From Candidatus Gastranaerophilales bacterium (lineage in GTDB: Bacteria; Cyanobacteriota; Vampirovibrionia; Gastranaerophilales; CAJFVJ01): a stretch of DNA of 8,855 nt. The DNA lies in the NCBI GenBank assembly GCA_028694275.1, contig JAQUTS010000069.1, positions 1 to 8,855 on the forward strand. The letters are read 5' to 3'. The translations under genes and the position numbers were made by a program. Positions 5,895-8,855 of the stretch are shown one piece after another. Below the pieces are notes generated by a model. It saw only the letters and a program-made list of their open reading frames with translations. It was not told where the DNA came from and did no database searches. Position 1 is the stretch's first letter, and every line of letters starts with the position of its first letter.

Positions 5895-6178
5895 GTGAAA
5901 ACCAACAAAAGATAAATACGCGAAGTTGAAATTTCGCCAAGCGTCGGCTGTTGAAAAAACAAATCTCTAAAAAACTGAATATCGTATAATCCGCTTATTT
6001 GTGGGGTGCTTACTTATGGAAAAGGAGGCTTGCCCTGCTGGAGTTTCAGGTGCAAACATGAGAAGTTTGTGCACCTGCTATAGAAATATAAGCGCGATAA
6101 CAACTCTTTGGCTAAAGGACTTTTAGTTCGGCTTGGCCATAGGGACTTTAACAGTACGGTCAAAATAGGAGTATATTA
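5895..6178 (+). promoter_or_regulatory. Long structured 5' leader of the flagellin operon
   Basis: If transcription starts just after the shared promoter (about 5878), this leader is roughly 300 nt. Hairpins visible are GCGAAGT/ATTTCGC with a 4-nt loop (5920-5937), CAGGTG..CAAAC/GTTTG..CACCTG with a 2-nt bulge (6047-6077), and CTAAA/TTTAG with GGACT in the loop (6112-6126). Bases 6001-6080 are 50% G+C, against 29% for 5841-5920, a contrast typical of structured RNA in an AT-rich genome. GGTGC at 6005-6009 and at 6049-6053 can both pair with GCACC (6071-6075), so alternative folds exist. I recognise no known riboswitch. A TATAAT at 5985-5990 could be a second promoter, but no matching -35 is seen. 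Confidence 0.45.
6016..6126 (+). CDS. Possible 36-codon small ORF in the flagellin leader
   Basis: An open frame runs from ATG at 6016 to TAG at 6124-6126. It encodes MEKEACPAGVSGANM followed by RSLCTCYRNISAITTLWLKDF. It has three cysteines (6, 19, 21) and no recognisable domain or membrane segment. A weak ribosome binding candidate, GGGGTG, ends 7 nt before the ATG. It overlaps the main hairpin of the leader, and its codon use (GAG, AAG, ACC, TGC) is less AT-biased than that of its neighbours, which fits structured RNA at least as well as coding. It could be a leader peptide or chance. Low confidence. Confidence 0.22.
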   Translation: MEKEACPAGVSGANMRSLCTCYRNISAITTLWLKDF

Positions 6179-6598
6179 ATGAGTGCAATTACAAACGGCA
6201 CTATTGCACAAGTGCTGCTTCAGCAGAACTTGGCAGGTTCTTTGCCGGAAACTAAGAACAAACAAGAAACAAACATTCAAACCAAGGACGTAATTATTGA
6301 TATCGCTGATATCTCTGCCGTTCGTTGGACAAATACGACAACAGACGCAATTTTGCAAAGTGTTGCAACTGCTTCCGTTGTTCCGCAACAACAAATGATG
6401 GTCAAGTCTATAGATAGTTATGACCTTTCTACTATTGTTGCTCAAGAGATAGCTTTGCAAGAAAAACAAAGCCAAATTGAAGCCAAATCATATTTGGCGA
6501 CAGTTTCATCTTTGAGTTCTCAAATAACTCAAAACAATACGACTGCAATTGCGCAACAGGCAAATCAGTCCAAAAATCACACACTGGCACTGCTTTAA
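6179..6598 (+). CDS. 139-aa flagellin-like protein with D0-type ends only
   Basis: I know no named family for this gene, but its ends resemble flagellin. The N-terminus MSAITNGTIAQVLLQQNL shares Met1, Ser2, Asn6, Ile9, Gln15, Asn17 and Leu18 with the flagellin at 7467. Near the C-terminus, SSQITQNNTTAIAQQANQ (113-130) matches KKQILQQTTTSMLQQANQ of the next flagellin at 10 of 18 positions, and both then end in a Leu-rich tail. The D1 signature (LSSGxRINSAxDDAAGL) and QRMRDL helix are missing. The middle (about 25-110) is Gln/Thr/Ser-rich without recognisable motifs. There is no signal peptide, as for flagellins exported by the flagellar type III route. The start is supported by AGGAGTAT before the ATG. 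It is first in an operon with two flagellins, 18 bp upstream of the first. It could be a minor filament or junction component, a secretion or assembly factor, or a decayed flagellin. The gene is secure; the role is inferred. Confidence 0.75.
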   Translation: MSAITNGTIAQVLLQQNLAGSLPETKNKQETNIQTKDVIIDIADISAVRWTNTTTDAILQSVATASVVPQQQMMVKSIDSYDLSTIVAQEIALQEKQSQIEAKSYLATVSSLSSQITQNNTTAIAQQANQSKNHTLALL

Positions 6599-6616
6599 AA
6601 CAGAAGGGAAAATTTT

Positions 6617-7456
6617 ATGAGTACTGTAGTTAATACTAATCTTTCATCATTAAGAGCGCAAAATGACCTTGGCGGAATTACGGGCTCTTTGATCAAATCG
6701 ACTCAAAAACTTGCCAGCGGTGTCAGGGTTAATTCTGCTGCTGATGATGCAGCGAGTTTGTCTTTGTCCAAAAAACTTTCCGCCCAAATTAGCTCTTCTA
6801 AAGCAGCGAAAGATAATACAAAGACTGCTATCAACATGATACAGACGGCAGATTCTGATTTGGCAATAGTGCAAAATCATGTCCAACGTATGCGTGATTT
6901 GTCTGTTCAGGCTGCAAACGGTGTTTACTCTGCCGCTGAAAGATCAATGCTAAATGATGAGTACCAAAATCTCTATCAGGAAGCGATGAGGACATATAGG
7001 TCATCAAAGTTTGCAGATATCAATCTGTTTGATCTTTGGTCTATGCCGGCTGATGGTACAGATATTGATTTTCAGGTAGGAACCAATGCAACCAACAATG
7101 ATGTTATTACTCATAACTTTCCTCAAATGGATTATGAAATGAGTACAAAGCTCGGTGGAAATATATCAACACAAGCAAATGCTCAATGGAAAATTGAAAG
7201 TATAGATCTTGCATTGGGAGTTCTTAATACTTATCGTTCTTCAATGGGGGCTGCTGCCAATCGTCTTCAAGGATCTGTTGCTCGAATAGACACCAGAAAA
7301 GAAAACCTTGCAAATGCCAACTCAACAATTACGGATACAGATTATGGATCTGAGATGGCAGGTTATACCAAAAAACAAATTCTGCAGCAGACAACAACCA
7401 GCATGCTGCAACAAGCCAATCAAGAGCCTGCAATGGCTCTGCAATTACTAAGATAA
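6617..7456 (+). CDS. Flagellin, divergent tandem copy 1
   Basis: This 279-residue flagellin is a filament subunit exported through the flagellar type III apparatus. The N-terminal D0/D1 region (1-140) has VNTNLSSLRAQNDL, LASGVRVNSAADDAA (32-46), VQRMRDLSVQAANG (89-102) and EYQNL. The C-terminal D1/D0 region (about 185-279) has MGAAANRLQGSVARID, ANSTITDTD, and QILQQTTTSMLQQANQ ending in ALQLLR. Only about 45 residues separate the two halves, so there is little or no outer D2/D3 domain. It departs from consensus at normally conserved places: AASLSLS replaces AAGLALS, and QEAMRTYRSSKFADINLFD replaces the usual EIDRIAxxSxFxxxxLLNG. It may be a minor or specialised subunit. AAGGGA lies 7 nt before the ATG. 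It is 18 bp after the 139-aa gene and 10 bp before the next flagellin. Confidence 0.95.
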   Translation: MSTVVNTNLSSLRAQNDLGGITGSLIKSTQKLASGVRVNSAADDAASLSLSKKLSAQISSSKAAKDNTKTAINMIQTADSDLAIVQNHVQRMRDLSVQAANGVYSAAERSMLNDEYQNLYQEAMRTYRSSKFADINLFDLWSMPADGTDIDFQVGTNATNNDVITHNFPQMDYEMSTKLGGNISTQANAQWKIESIDLALGVLNTYRSSMGAAANRLQGSVARIDTRKENLANANSTITDTDYGSEMAGYTKKQILQQTTTSMLQQANQEPAMALQLLR

Positions 7457-7466
7457 GGAGTATATA

Positions 7467-8297
7467 GTGAGTATTGTCGTTAATACAAATATTTCAGCTC
7501 TCGCCATTCAGAATAATCTTTCTGAAGCGACAGGGGCTTTGGCATTACATATGCAAAGACTCTCAAGCGGGGTTAGGATAAATTCAGCTTCTGATGATGC
7601 CGCAGGGCTGGCATTATCTAAAAAGTTGCAATCACAAATAAGCGGGTCTACTGTTGCCAAAAATAACGCTCAAACAGGCGTTAATATGCTTCAGGTAGCA
7701 GAAACAGACCTTGCTGAGATTGCTGATAAAGTCCAAAGAATGCGTGATTTGGCTGTGCAATCTGCCAACGGTATATATTCTGCTACAGAAAGAGCTTCTT
7801 TGAATACAGAATATCAAAACTTAAGAACAGAAATAGACAGAATTGCAGGAAGTTCATCTTTTTCTGAAATAAAACTCTTAAACGGCACCGCAACAAGTGT
7901 TGTTCTTCAAGTAGGAACTAACAATTCCGCAGATGATCGGGTGGATATTACATCGTATTTTTCTAATTCTACATCTGCCAGTCTTGGCTTGACTGCCGGT
8001 GATATTAACTCTCAAACTAATGCCCAAAATGCCATTGCGATAATTGATACTGTGGCAAATACAATTTCGACAAGAAGATCAAATATGGGTTCAATGGTTA
8101 ACAGGCTTCAAGGCACCATCACAAGGGTTGATGCAAGACAGGCTGAGTTGTCCAATGCCAATTCAACAATTCTTGATGCGGACATAGCATCAGAATCAGC
8201 TGCTTTTACAAGAAGTCAGATTTTGCAGCAGACATCAGCATCATTGCTTCAACAAGCGAACCAAATGCCTAGTATCGCACTAAAGTTGGTTCAATAA
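7467..8297 (+). CDS. Flagellin, canonical tandem copy 2
   Basis: This 276-residue flagellin is closer to consensus than its upstream neighbour. Visible are VVNTNISALAIQNNL, RLSSGVRINSASDDAAGLALS (31-51), VQRMRDLAVQSANG (89-102), TEIDRIAGSSSFSEIKLLNG (121-140), and a C-terminal region with MGSMVNRLQGTITRVDARQ, ANSTILDADIASESAAF, and RSQILQQTSASLLQQANQ ending in ALKLVQ. The variable centre is short (about 141-185), so the filament surface would be thin and mostly D0/D1. It begins with GTG at 7467. The AAGGAG ribosome binding site overlaps the stop codon of the previous flagellin, which points to coupled translation. An intrinsic terminator follows. It is probably a main filament subunit of this operon, but which copy dominates cannot be told from sequence. 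Confidence 0.96.
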   Translation: MSIVVNTNISALAIQNNLSEATGALALHMQRLSSGVRINSASDDAAGLALSKKLQSQISGSTVAKNNAQTGVNMLQVAETDLAEIADKVQRMRDLAVQSANGIYSATERASLNTEYQNLRTEIDRIAGSSSFSEIKLLNGTATSVVLQVGTNNSADDRVDITSYFSNSTSASLGLTAGDINSQTNAQNAIAIIDTVANTISTRRSNMGSMVNRLQGTITRVDARQAELSNANSTILDADIASESAAFTRSQILQQTSASLLQQANQMPSIALKLVQ

Positions 8298-8328
8298 AAG
8301 AATACTTCTCATAATATACTCATATTTT

Positions 8329-8356
8329 AAAGGATAAGCGATTATCCTTTTTTTTT
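8329..8356 (+). terminator. Intrinsic terminator of the first flagellin operon
   Basis: AAAGGATAA (8329-8337), GNRA-type loop GCGA, TTATCCTTT (8342-8350), then further T to 8356: a perfect 9-bp stem with a nine-base T-run from 8348 to 8356. It lies 31 bp past the flagellin stop and separates this operon from the third flagellin gene. Confidence 0.93.
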
Positions 8357-8497
8357 GCCCTTATTGGGATTGTTGTAAGAGTTGAGTCTTTCTAAAAAGA
8401 TGTGTATTTTTTTATGGAATATACAAAAAAGTCCTGTAAGTTCTAAATTTGCGAACCAAAGTATTCAATTTGAGTTAAAAACTTGTCAAAAGTTATC
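8357..8497. other. AT-rich spacer before the third flagellin promoter
   Basis: This stretch lies between the terminator and the conserved upstream element of the third flagellin gene. It contains A- and T-tracts but no reading frame, hairpin or repeat that I can support. Confidence 0.5.
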
Positions 8498-8571
8498 AAA
8501 TTCGTACTAAAGTTGGATAAAATTCGAACTTTTTTGGGATATTCAAACCCTTAAAAAGGTATTATTATAAA
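8498..8571 (+). promoter_or_regulatory. Flagellin upstream element and promoter, copy 2
   Basis: The layout matches copy 1, exactly 2700 bp further along. The direct repeats are AAATTCGTACTAA (8498-8510) and AAATTCGAACTTT (8520-8532), again 22 bp apart, with AGTTGGA (8511-8517) between them. GGAT (8537-8540), TTCAAA (8542-8547) and TATAAA (8566-8571, 18-bp spacer) follow. TATGTGTATC recurs at 8587-8596, 2 bp further from the block than in copy 1. The half-site base differs consistently between copies, TTCC in copy 1 and TTCG in copy 2, in both repeats of each. The leader to the third flagellin is only about 70 nt. Confidence 0.7.
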
Positions 8572-8647
8572 ACTGTCAAAAGAAACTATGTGTATCAAAA
8601 TTTATTAATAACACGGAAGTATCGTCAAAAGAAAAAAGGAGTATGTT

Positions 8648-8855
8648 ATGAGTCTAGTAGTAAACACAAACATGAGTTCAATGTTAACTCAACGTTACTT
8701 GCAAAATGCAGGTAATTCTCTATCCACAAGTATGCAGAGATTATCAAGTGGTTTGAGAATCAATTCAGCCTCAGATGATGCAGCAGGTCTGTGTCTTACT
8801 AAAAAAATAGGGACCAAAGTATCAGCATCAGATGTAGCAACAAGAAACGCCAAAA
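8648..8855 (+). CDS. Flagellin, third copy, C-terminus cut by window edge
   Basis: The frame is open from ATG at 8648 to the window end (69 codons and one base). It is an N-terminal flagellin D0/D1 sequence: MSLVVNTNMSSM, then MQRLSSGLRINSASDDAAGL (29-48). It differs from the two upstream flagellins at several usual positions, for example TQRYLQ instead of IQNNLS. It also has Cys49 (AAGLCLTKK) where its paralogues have Ala or Ser; cysteine is rare in flagellins. AAGGAG (8636-8641) is 6 nt before the ATG, within the GGAGTAT context shared with two genes upstream. It has its own promoter, separate from the first operon. The family is certain; its length and central domain are unknown. Confidence 0.95.
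   Translation, partial: MSLVVNTNMSSMLTQRYLQNAGNSLSTSMQRLSSGLRINSASDDAAGLCLTKKIGTKVSASDVATRNAK

Larger units (their letters stand above)
5524..6178. other. 655-bp intergenic region between divergent yggS and flagellin operons
   Basis: From left to right it holds the yggS promoter (to 5616), a strong hairpin with alternative pairing (5630-5676), an imperfect hairpin (5721-5746), the flagellin upstream element and promoter (5798-5871), and then a long leader with several hairpins and one possible small ORF (about 5880-6178). I see no protein gene other than that small ORF, and no tRNA or mobile element. Confidence 0.7.

Noticed and set aside
5798..5900. Sigma-28 or sigma-54 promoter for flagellin
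   Set aside because: No TAAA-N15-GCCGATAA or TGGCAC-N5-TTGC match is found before either promoter; the conserved elements fit a sigma-70-like promoter with an added activator or operator site better.
6003..6097. TPP-riboswitch-like fragments (GGGGTGC, TGAGA, ACCTG) in the flagellin leader
   Set aside because: The order is suggestive but the conserved CTGAGA and the GGATAATGCCAG-type arm are missing, and a thiamine switch makes little sense before flagellins.
5895..6178. c-di-GMP riboswitch (GEMM-I/II) controlling the flagellin operon
   Set aside because: Biologically attractive, but I find neither the GGGCAAACC/GACGCAAAGCC core nor a class II pattern. An Rfam scan would settle it.
6176..6475. 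99-codon open frame antisense to the 139-aa flagellin-like gene
   Set aside because: No ribosome site or promoter, and the sense gene has a good ribosome site, operon position and flagellin-like ends.
6617..8297. Recent exact duplication of flagellin genes or an invertible phase-variation cassette
   Set aside because: The two copies are clearly divergent at protein level, lie in the same orientation, and no inverted flanking repeats or recombinase gene are seen.

Overview
This is an AT-rich bacterial chromosomal window. It carries housekeeping genes on the left and a flagellin locus on the right. The yggS-sepF pair (also seen in Cyanobacteria and Bacillota), an AroH-type chorismate mutase and several small flagellins would fit a flagellated, non-photosynthetic cyanobacterial relative such as Vampirovibrionia/'Melainabacteria' (Gastranaerophilales-like). 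A Bacillota origin cannot be excluded from the sequence alone. There is no rRNA, tRNA, CRISPR array, insertion sequence or phage gene in the window.

Left part, 1-2639, minus strand: the N-terminal 157 residues of a TPR lipoprotein run off the left edge. A spacer with dyad sequences separates it from complete uvrB (nucleotide excision repair). From 2725 a divergent two-gene plus-strand unit encodes a small cupin protein and an AroH-type chorismate mutase. Its end overlaps, tail to tail, an alpha/beta hydrolase gene on the minus strand (3414-4229).

Middle part, 4265-5616, minus strand: yggS (PLP homeostasis protein) and sepF (FtsZ-ring anchor) form a tight two-gene operon with two TATAAT hexamers upstream and a clear intrinsic terminator downstream.

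Right part, 5524-8855, plus strand: after a long intergenic region lies an operon of three genes. The first is a 139-aa protein whose two ends resemble flagellin D0 sequences although it has no recognisable flagellin core. It is followed by two short flagellins in tandem and a strong intrinsic terminator. A third flagellin then starts from its own promoter and runs off the right edge. The two promoters share a well conserved upstream element, with repeated half-sites 22 bp apart, at matching positions relative to TTCAAA and a -10-like hexamer. Their leaders differ: the third flagellin has an untranslated leader of about 70 nt, while the first transcript has about 300 nt, including a GC-rich, hairpin-forming section and a possible 36-codon ORF.

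The most interesting items are the flagellin-like 139-aa protein, the shared flagellin control element, and the long structured leader.
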